In this document: piece by piece, positions 1-5,778 of the stretch
Layout: each line of letters opens with the position of its first letter
How positions within the stretch are numbered: position 1 is the first letter of the stretch
DNA from: Gemmatimonadota bacterium
GTDB taxonomy: Bacteria; Gemmatimonadota; Gemmatimonadetes; Gemmatimonadales; GWC2-71-9
Assembly: GCA_025361465.1 (NCBI GenBank)
Contig: JANYAG010000279.1
Location: 1 to 13,743 of the forward strand
Length of the DNA: 13,743 bases
Reading direction: 5' to 3'
Made by a program: the position numbers and the translations under genes
The notes under the pieces: model-generated
The model's database searches: none
Told to the model about the DNA's origin: nothing
What the model saw: the letters and a program-made list of their open reading frames with translations, nothing else

Positions 1-803
1 ATGACGTAGTTGGTCGCGTCCACCACGTTGTTGATCGATCGAACCCCGACACTGGACAGGCGCTCGCGCAGCCAGGCCGGGGAAGCGCCAACGCGCACGC
101 CGCGGACCACCGCCGCGAGGAACCGACGACAGCCAGCCCGATCGGCGATGGCGAGCGTTACACCACCGACCACCGCCTGATCACTGAAACGAGCTGGGGT
201 CGGCAGGTCGACGTCGGCTTCACCCTCCAGCGTGGGGAGCCGATACGGGATGCCATAGGCCACGGCGAGTTCGCGGGCGATCCCCTTGTGCGAAAGGAGA
301 TCACCACGGTTGGGCGTGACGTCCACGAGCAGGCGATCATCGCCGAGTTGCAGCACCTCACGCATCGAAGTGCCAGGGACGACCTCGGGAGAGAGGGTCA
401 GCAGTCCATCATGATCGTCACCAAGGGCAAGCTCACGCGCCGAGCAGAGCATTCCCTCGCTCGGCTCTCCACGCAGCTTCCGCTTCTCCACCACCATGCC
501 ACCAGGCATCACCGTCCCGAGCCGGGCGAAGGGATACTTCCCTCCCAGCATCACGTTCGGCGCGCCACAGACCACGTTGTGCAGCGTTCCGGTGCCGTCA
601 TTCACGGTGGCGACCCGCAGCTTGTCCGCATTCGGATGCGCCTGGAGCGCGGTCACCTCGCCGACAACGAAGGCAGCAAGCTCGGCTCCGATCGGCTCGA
701 TGGCATCGACCGGCGCGCCCAGCATCGCCAGGTGCTCCGCCACCTCCGGCGCCTTGAGGGGACGACGCAGGAACGCTTCGAGCCAGCGGCGGGAGACGTT
801 CAT
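1..803 (-). CDS. pheT: Phenylalanyl-tRNA synthetase beta subunit, N-terminal part (partial)
   Basis: Beta chain of the cytoplasmic alpha2-beta2 enzyme that charges tRNA-Phe. The frame opens with ATG at 803 (MNVSRRWLEAFLRRPLKAPE) and stays open to base 1, giving about 267 codons; the family is usually near 800 residues, so roughly two thirds lies outside the window. Residues about 40-150 match the OB-fold tRNA-binding (EMAP-like) domain, with HPNADKLRV and SEGMLCSARELAL. A B3/B4 editing-domain start follows, including TPNRGDLLSHKGIARE and, at the edge, INNVVDATNYV. The ATG overlaps the pheS stop by four bases (ATGA), so the two subunits are probably translationally coupled. Identification is secure; only the truncation by the window edge limits it. 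Confidence 0.95.
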   Translation of the reverse strand, partial: MNVSRRWLEAFLRRPLKAPEVAEHLAMLGAPVDAIEPIGAELAAFVVGEVTALQAHPNADKLRVATVNDGTGTLHNVVCGAPNVMLGGKYPFARLGTVMPGGMVVEKRKLRGEPSEGMLCSARELALGDDHDGLLTLSPEVVPGTSMREVLQLGDDRLLVDVTPNRGDLLSHKGIARELAVAYGIPYRLPTLEGEADVDLPTPARFSDQAVVGGVTLAIADRAGCRRFLAAVVRGVRVGASPAWLRERLSSVGVRSINNVVDATNYV

Positions 804-1858
804 CGCCCCAGTTCCCCGAACTGGCCCAGCAGCCGCATGTCGCCGCCGTACAGCAGCCGGATGTCGGGCACGCCATAGCGGAGCATCGTGATGCGGTGCG
901 GGCCCATGCCGAACGCCCACCCGGTCCAGCGCTCGGGGTCGACGTCGCAATTCCGCAAGACGTTCTCGTGCACCATGCCGCAGCCAAGGATCTCCATCCA
1001 CCCGGTGCCCTTGCAGGCGGGGCAGGCCGTGCCACCGCAGATCTGGCAGGACACATCCATTTCCGCTGACGGTTCCGTGAACGGGAAGAACGAGGGACGG
1101 AAGCGCACCTTGACGCGCGACCCGAAGAAGCGCTCAGCGAAATGGCGCAACGTGGCCTTCAGGTCGACGAATGAGACGCCTTCATCGACCGCAAGCCCTT
1201 CGATCTGGGTGAAGGCCGGCGCGTGCGAGGCATCGAACGGGTCGTTTCGGTAGGCGAGGCCGGGAATCACCACGCGGTAGGGCGGCGGACCGGCACGCAT
1301 CACGCGAATCTGGACCGGCGAGGTGTGCGTGCGCAGCAGGACGCGACCTCCCGCACCGGGCGTGCTCCCCTGGGCGTCGAGATAGAGCGTATCGTGCATG
1401 TCCATGGCCGGGTGATCGGGCGGGAAGTTGAGCGCGAGGAAGTTGCGCTCCTCGTTCTCCACTTCCGGGCCAACCGCCACGGCGAAGCCGAGGCCGTGGA
1501 AGATCTCGACGATTTCCTCGACCACGAGCGTCACGGGGTGCCGGGTGCCGACCCAGCCCTGTCGCCCCGGCATGGTGAGGTCGACGTCGCGCGATTCCTC
1601 ACAGCGGACCGCGTCCGCAAGCGAACCGCGACGCGCGGCGATCGCCGCCTCGAAGGCCAGCTTGAGTGCATTCAGGCCCGCGCCGAGGGTTCGCTTCTCC
1701 TCCAGCGAACGCGTGGCCAAGTCCCGCAGCAGGTGGGTGAGCTCTCCCTGCTTGCGGCCAAGGATGGCGATCTCCTCAGCCGCGAGGGCGGGCGCGTCCA
1801 ACTCGGCGATTCGGGCGAGCCGCTCCCGAAGCGTCACGAGGACGGGATGATCGGGCAT
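800..1858 (-). CDS. pheS: Phenylalanyl-tRNA synthetase alpha subunit
   Basis: Catalytic alpha chain of PheRS; forms Phe-AMP and transfers Phe to tRNA-Phe with the product of the overlapping pheT. About 352 residues from the ATG at 1858, normal for the family. The N-terminal coiled-coil arm (about 1-90) leads into the class II synthetase core: motif 2 includes FDASHAPAFTQIEGLAVDEG, and motif 3 includes GWAFGMGPHRITMLRYGVPD. A CxxC-x4-CxxC knuckle (C271, C274, C279, C282) sits just before GWMEILGCGMVHENVL; I recall such knuckles in some bacterial PheS. Start choice: the ATG has GGGGAG 14 bases upstream, while an in-frame GTG at 1867 has it only 5 bases upstream, so the protein may begin three residues earlier. 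A longer open frame to 2011 is low-complexity and lacks family similarity. Confidence 0.95.
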   Translation of the reverse strand: MPDHPVLVTLRERLARIAELDAPALAAEEIAILGRKQGELTHLLRDLATRSLEEKRTLGAGLNALKLAFEAAIAARRGSLADAVRCEESRDVDLTMPGRQGWVGTRHPVTLVVEEIVEIFHGLGFAVAVGPEVENEERNFLALNFPPDHPAMDMHDTLYLDAQGSTPGAGGRVLLRTHTSPVQIRVMRAGPPPYRVVIPGLAYRNDPFDASHAPAFTQIEGLAVDEGVSFVDLKATLRHFAERFFGSRVKVRFRPSFFPFTEPSAEMDVSCQICGGTACPACKGTGWMEILGCGMVHENVLRNCDVDPERWTGWAFGMGPHRITMLRYGVPDIRLLYGGDMRLLGQFGELGR

Positions 1859-1890
1859 CTGGGTCACGACCACTCCCCGAAGGGTGGCGG

Positions 1891-1932
1891 AAACAATCGT
1901 GGGGCCGCCCGCGCAGCGACGGCCGACCCCAC
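1891..1932 (-). terminator. Hairpin between rplT and pheS, possible weak terminator or attenuator
   Basis: On the minus strand GTGGGGTCG (from 1932) can pair with CGGCCCCAC (ending at 1899). This gives a nine-pair stem with one G-T pair and a long GC-rich loop, followed by GATTGTTT. It could partly terminate or attenuate reading into pheS-pheT. The tail is short and mixed, so this is a weak candidate. I see no Phe-rich leader peptide in the spacer. Confidence 0.35.
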
Positions 1933-1955
1933 CGGGCGATGAAGACGAGGCCGGC

Positions 1956-2312
1956 TCAGGCCTGGTGCGTCTTCGCCACCTCAGCGATCTTGGCGAACGC
2001 CGCGGCATCATGGACGGCGAGATCCGCCAGCACCTTGCGGTTGATCTCGATCCCGGCGGCCTTCAACCCGGCCATCAGCCGCGAATAGCTGATCTCGTTC
2101 AGTCGGGCGGCCGCACCAATGCGCGTGATCCACAACCGGCGGAAATCACCCTTCTTCTTGCGCCGATCACGGAAGGCGTACGCCAGGCCACGCTCGACGT
2201 TCTCCTTGGCGGCCTTGTAGAGCTTGCTGCGCGCACCGACGCCGCCCTTGGCGGCTGCCATGATCTTCTTCTTTCGCGCGTGGTGCGCGGGACCATTCTT
2301 GACTCTTGGCAT
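1956..2312 (-). CDS. rplT: 50S ribosomal protein L20
   Basis: Large-subunit protein needed for early 50S assembly; in several bacteria it also represses its own operon by binding the infC-rpmI-rplT mRNA. The 118 residues are the usual length. The very basic N-terminal tail (MPRVKNGPAHHARKKKIM) and the globular half with RRLWITRIGAAARLNEISYS are diagnostic. The ATG at 2312 is preceded by TAAGGAG with a 7-base spacer, and the TAA in that sequence is the stop codon of rpmI, so termination of L35 and initiation of L20 are closely linked. Order infC-rpmI-rplT is conserved widely across bacteria. Confidence 0.98.
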   Translation of the reverse strand: MPRVKNGPAHHARKKKIMAAAKGGVGARSKLYKAAKENVERGLAYAFRDRRKKKGDFRRLWITRIGAAARLNEISYSRLMAGLKAAGIEINRKVLADLAVHDAAAFAKIAEVAKTHQA

Positions 2313-2323
2313 GGGCTAGCTCC

Positions 2324-2518
2324 TTACGCTCGCAGCAGCTTGATGGTGCGCGGATAGTCGGCCGAACTCACCAGCGCCGACTTGCCGAGTTGGTTCTTCC
2401 GCTTCGTAGTCTTCTTGGTCAGGATGTGGCGCTTGTTGGCATGGCCCCGCTTGATCTTGCCACGGCCTGTCACCTTGAAGCGCTTCATCGCGGCCCGCTT
2501 GGTCTTCTGCTTCGGCAT
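2324..2518 (-). CDS. rpmI: 50S ribosomal protein L35
   Basis: Small basic large-subunit protein of 64 residues, the usual size. The start MPKQKTKRAAMKRFKVTGRG and the internal GHANKRHILTKKTTKRK are typical of L35. The ATG at 2518 has GGAGA five bases upstream. It lies 33 bases after infC and 11 bases before rplT, so it sits in the middle of the conserved three-gene translation operon. Confidence 0.98.
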   Translation of the reverse strand: MPKQKTKRAAMKRFKVTGRGKIKRGHANKRHILTKKTTKRKNQLGKSALVSSADYPRTIKLLRA

Positions 2519-2551
2519 TGCTGTCTCCGATTCTCAATCCGCTCGACGCGC

Positions 2552-3073
2552 TCACTTCGGCGCGAGTACCATCACCATGTTGCGGCCGTCCAGCTTGGCC
2601 TCCTGCTCCACCTTGCCGATGTCGACCAGGGCGGTCGCGATGCGATCGAGCACCGCCTTGCCAAGTTCGGTGTGGGCAATCTGCCGGCCACGGAACATCA
2701 TCGTGACCTTCACCTTGTTGCCCTCGCCCAAAAACTCGCGGGCGTGGCGCGTCTTGAAGTCAAAGTCGTGATCGTCGATCCCAGGGCGAAACTTCACTTC
2801 CTTGAGATGAATCACGTGCTGCTTCTTCTTGGCTGCGCGGGCCGCCTTGGCTTCCTCGAACTTGTACTTGCCGTAGTCCATGATCTTGACCACGGGCGGT
2901 CGCGCCATCGGCGCCACCTCCACCAGGTCCAGACCGCGTTCCGCGGCCGCGGCCAGCGCTTCCTCGATCGGGAGGACGCCCAGCTGCTCGCCCTCTGCCG
3001 TCACCACCCGAACTGGCGAGATGCGGATCTGCCGGTTCACTCGTACCCGTCGTTCGCGTTCGAAACTGGACAG
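2552..3073 (-). CDS. infC: Translation initiation factor IF-3
   Basis: Binds the 30S subunit, blocks premature 50S joining and proofreads start-codon pairing. The N-domain contains RISPVRVVTAEGEQLGVLPI and KIMDYGKYKFEE; the linker is KAARAAKKK; the C-domain runs from VIHLKEVKFRPGI to the end. No ATG start exists. I place the start at CTG 3073: GAGGTGA (3087-3081), a perfect seven-base match to the anti-Shine-Dalgarno sequence, lies 7 bases upstream, giving 173 residues, normal for IF-3. The alternative GTG at 3040 gives 162 residues and has no good ribosome site. Non-canonical infC starts are known (AUU in E. coli) and allow IF-3 to limit its own synthesis. Gene identity is certain; the start is inferred. 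Confidence 0.93.
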   Translation of the reverse strand: MSSFERERRVRVNRQIRISPVRVVTAEGEQLGVLPIEEALAAAAERGLDLVEVAPMARPPVVKIMDYGKYKFEEAKAARAAKKKQHVIHLKEVKFRPGIDDHDFDFKTRHAREFLGEGNKVKVTMMFRGRQIAHTELGKAVLDRIATALVDIGKVEQEAKLDGRNMVMVLAPK

Positions 3074-3080
3074 TGGGCCG

Positions 3081-3087
3081 TCACCTC
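3081..3087 (-). promoter_or_regulatory. Strong Shine-Dalgarno sequence deciding the infC start
   Basis: GAGGTGA on the minus strand matches the complement of the 16S 3' end over seven bases and lies 7 bases before CTG at 3073-3071. It is 40 bases from the GTG at 3040, too far to serve it. This is the main reason to prefer the CTG start. Confidence 0.6.
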
Positions 3088-3099
3088 GTCAGGAGCCGA

Positions 3100-3130
3100 A
3101 AACACGAACACCCCACCGATTGGCGGGGTG
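3100..3130 (-). terminator. Terminator-like hairpin in the infC leader (candidate attenuator)
   Basis: On the minus strand CACCCCGCC, a four-base loop AATC and GGTGGGGTG (3130-3109) form a nine-pair GC-rich stem with one G-T pair. It is followed by the T-rich stretch TTCGTGTTTT (3108-3099). It stands 12 bases before the infC Shine-Dalgarno sequence. Because it sits between a candidate promoter and infC rather than after a gene, conditional termination is the natural reading. Leader control of this operon is known in Firmicutes (the L20 leader); that this leader answers to L20 is inference. Confidence 0.6.
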
Positions 3131-3141
3131 TCCGAAGAGGT

Positions 3142-3168
3142 GCACCGCGGGCCCGGAGGCCCGGATGC
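3142..3168 (-). other. Strong hairpin in the infC leader
   Basis: On the minus strand GCATC + CGGGCC pairs with GGCCCG + CGGTGC around a four-base TCCG loop. The stem has about eleven pairs with one bulged base. It lies just upstream of the terminator-like stem and could be part of a regulatory fold. No known riboswitch is recognised. Confidence 0.45.
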
Positions 3169-3182
3169 TTATGTCTCCCCAG

Positions 3183-3194
3183 ACCCATTCGCCA
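3183..3194 (-). promoter_or_regulatory. Possible anti-terminator segment in the infC leader
   Basis: TGGCGAATGGGT (minus strand, 3194-3183) can pair with ACCCCGCCA in the 5' arm of the terminator-like stem as TGGCG plus GGGT, with AAT bulged. That pairing would disrupt the terminator. Short complementarity is expected by chance in GC-rich DNA, so this is a weak suggestion. Confidence 0.2.
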
Positions 3195-3245
3195 GATCCT
3201 GCCAGCTCGGGGTGGAGCGGATCTCCCGCTCGCTTGATTGCAGCG

Positions 3246-3274
3246 ATCTTAGTGGGGGCGGGCCGCCTTTGCAA
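3246..3274 (-). promoter_or_regulatory. Candidate sigma-70-type promoter for the infC operon
   Basis: On the minus strand TTGCAA (3274-3269) and TAAGAT (3251-3246) are separated by exactly 17 bases. Each matches four of six consensus positions. Transcription would begin near 3239, leaving a leader of about 165 bases before the CTG start, which contains the hairpins described here. Confidence 0.4.
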
Positions 3275-3310
3275 GGGGAGATGTTGCAGAGGGAAACGCC
3301 CGGGGGAATG

Positions 3311-3347
3311 AAGTCAAAGGTGATTGGTGCCTGGGGATCGGATCACC
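3311..3347 (-). terminator. Weak terminator candidate after the MBL hydrolase gene
   Basis: GGTGAT (3347-3342) can pair with ATCACC (3324-3319) around a 17-base loop, followed by TTTGACTT. The loop is long and the stem overlaps the heptamer repeat, so this may simply be a by-product of the repeat. No better terminator is visible between this gene and infC. Confidence 0.22.
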
Positions 3348-3377
3348 AGTCACCGTTCACCAGTCACCCTTCACCAC
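3343..3377 (-). repeat. Degenerate heptamer tandem repeat NNGGTGA, five units
   Basis: Minus strand: GTGGTGA, AGGGTGA, CTGGTGA, ACGGTGA, CTGGTGA, i.e. NNGGTGA five times with a strict 7-base period. On the plus strand it reads TCACCNN. The array begins at the stop codon of the MBL gene, whose ACCTGA resembles a decayed sixth unit. It lies in the only sizeable intergenic stretch of the window. Confidence 0.8.
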
Positions 3378-4271
3378 TCAGGTGCCGACCACAACCGGTT
3401 CGGCGAGCGCCACCCCCCGCTCCCCCATGGCCAGCCGGCCGCCGACCGTCTCGGCGTCGTGCTCGAAGACGACTCGCCACCCCTCGCGGGCGCCGCGATC
3501 ATACAGCGCGCGCTTGCTCTCGAGGGTGCGAAGCGGCTCGACGTCGTATCCCATGATCCAGGGCAACGGCAGGTGATGGGCTGTCGGGATGGTGTCTCCC
3601 GGGAAGAGGAGCGCCTCACCCTCATTCTCGATTAGCACCGCCATGTGCCAGGGGATGTGTCCCGGCGTCACGATGGCGCTGACCCCGGGCAGGACAGTTG
3701 CCGACGGACCATCGAGCAGCCGGAATCGCCCGGCGTCCAGCACCGGCATGAAATTGTCGAGCATGTAACTCGCCTGGGTCCGTTCGTTGGTGTGCGTGGC
3801 CCACTCCACTTCGCGGCGATGCACCACGTACTGCGCGTTGGGGAAGGCAATCTGCGGACGACGCTCGGCATCGTCGGCCGCGATCCAGGTGTCGCCGCCG
3901 GCGTGATCGAAGTGCAGATGGGTGTTGAGTACCGTCCGGATGTCTCCGGGGTGATGGCCGAGCAGCGCCAGCGAATCCTCGAGCATGGTCCGACCATCGG
4001 CACCGGAGTTCTCGATGCCGTAGATGTCCCGGAACTTCTCATTGTCCTTGTTGCCGAGCGCCGTGTCGACGAGGACCAGCCCGTCCTCATGCTCCAGGAG
4101 GAGGCAGCGCATGGCGAGCGTGATCCGGTTGCGGGCGTCGGGCGCGATGCGCCGCTCCCACAATGGCTTCGGCACCACGCCGAACATGGCGCCGCCGTCG
4201 AGCTTCTGGATGCCGCCCTCGAGGGCGTGCACGACGAGGCGACCGACACGAAACGTCGTCACCCCGCTCAC
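3378..4271 (-). CDS. MBL-fold metallo-hydrolase, possibly YtnP/lactonase-like
   Basis: A 297-residue metallo-beta-lactamase-fold hydrolase, predicted cytoplasmic (no signal peptide seen). Zinc ligands are visible: THLHFDH (H118, H120, D122, H123), the TPGH histidine (H205), the aspartate of PGDTIPT (D226) and a late histidine in FEHD (H271), so a two-metal site is expected. The N-terminal DGGAMFGVVPKPLW recalls YtnP-type quorum-quenching lactonases, as far as I remember that family. The substrate is not shown by sequence. The GTG start at 4271 overlaps the stop of the upstream exonuclease by four bases (GTGA), so it is co-translated with rex and that nuclease. The gene ends directly in a heptamer repeat. 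Confidence 0.88.
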   Translation of the reverse strand: MSGVTTFRVGRLVVHALEGGIQKLDGGAMFGVVPKPLWERRIAPDARNRITLAMRCLLLEHEDGLVLVDTALGNKDNEKFRDIYGIENSGADGRTMLEDSLALLGHHPGDIRTVLNTHLHFDHAGGDTWIAADDAERRPQIAFPNAQYVVHRREVEWATHTNERTQASYMLDNFMPVLDAGRFRLLDGPSATVLPGVSAIVTPGHIPWHMAVLIENEGEALLFPGDTIPTAHHLPLPWIMGYDVEPLRTLESKRALYDRGAREGWRVVFEHDAETVGGRLAMGERGVALAEPVVVGT

Positions 4272-5086
4272 GCCGCGGCCTCGTTGATCGCCGCCCGGTG
4301 CAGCGTCTCGAGATCCGCGAGCGTCCTGGCCCCCCGCGTTCGTGCCGCAGCAAGCAGCCGCTCAAGCAGCATCGCGGTGACGATGGCGTCACCCGCCGCA
4401 CGATGGCGCGCCGGAAACTCGAGCGAGAACTTCGTCGCCAGCGCGCCCAGTGAGTAGGAGGGCTCCTGTCGGATGAGCCGGCGGGCAAGGCGCACGGTGC
4501 AGAGGCGGGCCCCGTCGAGTTCCAGGTCGCGGGCCCGGCGAATTGCCGCGCCGACGAAGCCCCAGTCGAACCGCGCGTTGTGCGCCACGAAGACCCGACC
4601 CGCCAGCGCTGCCAGGACCTGATCGGCCACGTCGGCGAAGACCGGCTTGCCCCGTACCATCTCATCGCTGATGCCGGTGAGTTCGGTGATCCGGGTCGGG
4701 ATCGGTCGCCCTGGATCGACCAGGGAATCAAAGACCACTTCCCGTCGCGTGCCCTGCATCAGCACCACGGCGATCTCGGTGATGCGGTCGTCCTCCGCGG
4801 CACGCATGCCGGTCGTTTCGTCATCGACGATGGCGAAGGCGCACTCATCGAGCAGCGGTGACCCCTGCGCCACCGTCACCAGCGCCCAGCGTCCGTCGAC
4901 CTGTTGCCGAACGCGCGGGTCGGCACCAAGCAGGGCCGCGGCGATGCGTTCGGCGACGGCGAGCGGGGCGTTGGGCAGTCCGAGGACCTTCGCGGCCAGC
5001 ACCCCGGCATCGACCGGGCCGGCGGCGAGCAAATCGATCGCCCGATCCACCAGGGTCCCGGCAGGATGCGCGCTGAATCCATTCAC
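4268..5086 (-). CDS. DEDDh 3'-5' exonuclease (DnaQ/epsilon-like)
   Basis: Predicted metal-dependent 3'-5' exonuclease of the DnaQ fold, 272 residues. Catalytic residues are complete: Exo I DDETTG (D88, E90), Exo II HNARFD (D174) and Exo III HRAAGD (H228, D233). Residues 1-80 form a separate helical N-terminal part, perhaps winged-helix, ending in VDGRWALV before the nuclease domain. It lacks polymerase, BRCT or UvrC-like domains, so it could be a stand-alone proofreading or repair nuclease; assignment as replicative epsilon would be a guess. The GTG start at 5086 is chosen because AGGTGA (5099-5094), overlapping the rex stop, lies 7 bases upstream. The open frame extends 19 codons further into rex, but that part is not protein-like. 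Confidence 0.88.
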   Translation of the reverse strand: MNGFSAHPAGTLVDRAIDLLAAGPVDAGVLAAKVLGLPNAPLAVAERIAAALLGADPRVRQQVDGRWALVTVAQGSPLLDECAFAIVDDETTGMRAAEDDRITEIAVVLMQGTRREVVFDSLVDPGRPIPTRITELTGISDEMVRGKPVFADVADQVLAALAGRVFVAHNARFDWGFVGAAIRRARDLELDGARLCTVRLARRLIRQEPSYSLGALATKFSLEFPARHRAAGDAIVTAMLLERLLAAARTRGARTLADLETLHRAAINEAAA

Positions 5087-5093
5087 GGGAAGT

Positions 5094-5729
5094 TCACCTG
5101 GCCGAGTGGTGGTGTAAGGCGTACGAGAGCGTCTCGAGTTCAACCGCCAGGTTCACGTTCTTCACCTCAACATCGTCGGGGACGTGCAGCTGCACCGGGG
5201 CGAAATTGAGGACGGCGTGGATCCCGCACGTGATCAGGCGATCGACGAGTTCCTGGGCGGATTCGGCCGGCGTCACCAGGATGGCAATCTCGACATGCTT
5301 CTCCCGAACCAGCGTCTCGAGCTGCTTCACATCCTCAACGACGACCTCCCCCCACCGGTTCCCGATCTTCTGGGGATCCTTGTCGACCACCGCCACAATG
5401 TCAAACCCGCTCTCGGCAAACCGGGCGTACTGAACCAGCGCGCCGGCGAGCCGTCCCGCTCCGAGGAGCAGCACCCGATATCGACGCGTCAGCCCGAGGA
5501 TTTTGCGGAGCTGGACCGCCAAGGCACGAGCATCGTAACCCAAGCCCCGCTTGCCGAAGGATCCGAAGAAGGACAGGTCCTTCCGCACCTGGGCCGACGT
5601 CGTGCCGGCGCGCCGCGCAAGCACCTCCGAAGACAGGGTGGCGGCGCCCTTTCCATCGAATTCCTCAAGCAGGCGAAGGTAGATGGCCAGTCGACGAACT
5701 GTTGATTCGGCAATCTTGCGGGAGAGCAT
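5094..5729 (-). CDS. rex: Redox-sensing transcriptional repressor Rex
   Basis: Homodimeric repressor that binds DNA when the NADH/NAD+ ratio is low and releases it when NADH rises; targets in other bacteria include fermentation and respiration genes. The 211 residues are the normal length. The N-terminal winged helix (1-80) has the typical SAQVRKDLSFFGSFGKRGLG. The Rossmann NADH domain has GAGRLAGA (from G90), followed by VVDKDPQKIG, ILVTPAESAQELVDRL and GIHAVLNFAPVQLHVP. The swapped C-terminal helix contains NVNLAVELETLSY. The ATG at 5729 has no Shine-Dalgarno sequence; an in-frame TGA five codons upstream limits extension. A Rex operator abuts the start, pointing to autoregulation. Followed 7 bases later by the exonuclease gene. 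Confidence 0.97.
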   Translation of the reverse strand: MLSRKIAESTVRRLAIYLRLLEEFDGKGAATLSSEVLARRAGTTSAQVRKDLSFFGSFGKRGLGYDARALAVQLRKILGLTRRYRVLLLGAGRLAGALVQYARFAESGFDIVAVVDKDPQKIGNRWGEVVVEDVKQLETLVREKHVEIAILVTPAESAQELVDRLITCGIHAVLNFAPVQLHVPDDVEVKNVNLAVELETLSYALHHHSAR

Positions 5730-5747
5730 TTGTGAAATGTTTCACGA
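5730..5747. promoter_or_regulatory. Rex operator (ROP box) directly before rex
   Basis: The plus strand reads TTGTGAAATGTTTCACGA, an 18-base inverted repeat. It differs at one position from the symmetrical TTGTGAAATGTTTCACAA and fits the known Rex consensus TTGTGA-n6-TCACAA except for that base. It sits immediately next to the rex ATG, so bound Rex would cover the start region and repress rex and the two genes after it. It is the only such site I noticed in the window. Confidence 0.88.
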
Positions 5748-5764
5748 GCCGGGCGGCGAGGCAA
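5736..5764 (-). promoter_or_regulatory. Candidate rex promoter overlapping the Rex box
   Basis: On the minus strand TTGCCT (5764-5759) and AACATT (5741-5736) have a 17-base spacer. The -10 element matches only three of six positions and lies inside the Rex operator. Start of transcription about six to seven bases further would fall on or next to the A of the rex ATG, giving a leaderless mRNA. The element scores are weak. Confidence 0.25.
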
Positions 5765-5778
5765 CCGGGACGACCAGA

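Noticed and set aside
1859..1955. Phe-rich leader peptide controlling pheST
   Set aside because: No run of Phe codons behind a start codon in the rplT-pheS spacer on the minus strand.
1859..2011. Extended N-terminus of PheS from 2011
   Set aside because: Arg/Ser/Pro-rich extension overlaps the end of rplT and is not part of the family; a start at 1858 or 1867 fits.
3089..3274. Minus-strand frame of 61 codons in the infC leader
   Set aside because: It begins at the candidate -35 element, upstream of the expected transcript start, and runs through hairpins; no ribosome site and no similarity recognised. A leader peptide is not supported.
2306..3556. Long plus-strand open frame of 416 codons opposite rplT, rpmI and infC
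   Set aside because: Antisense to well-identified genes and the leader; no recognisable protein motif. Long antisense frames are common in GC-rich DNA.
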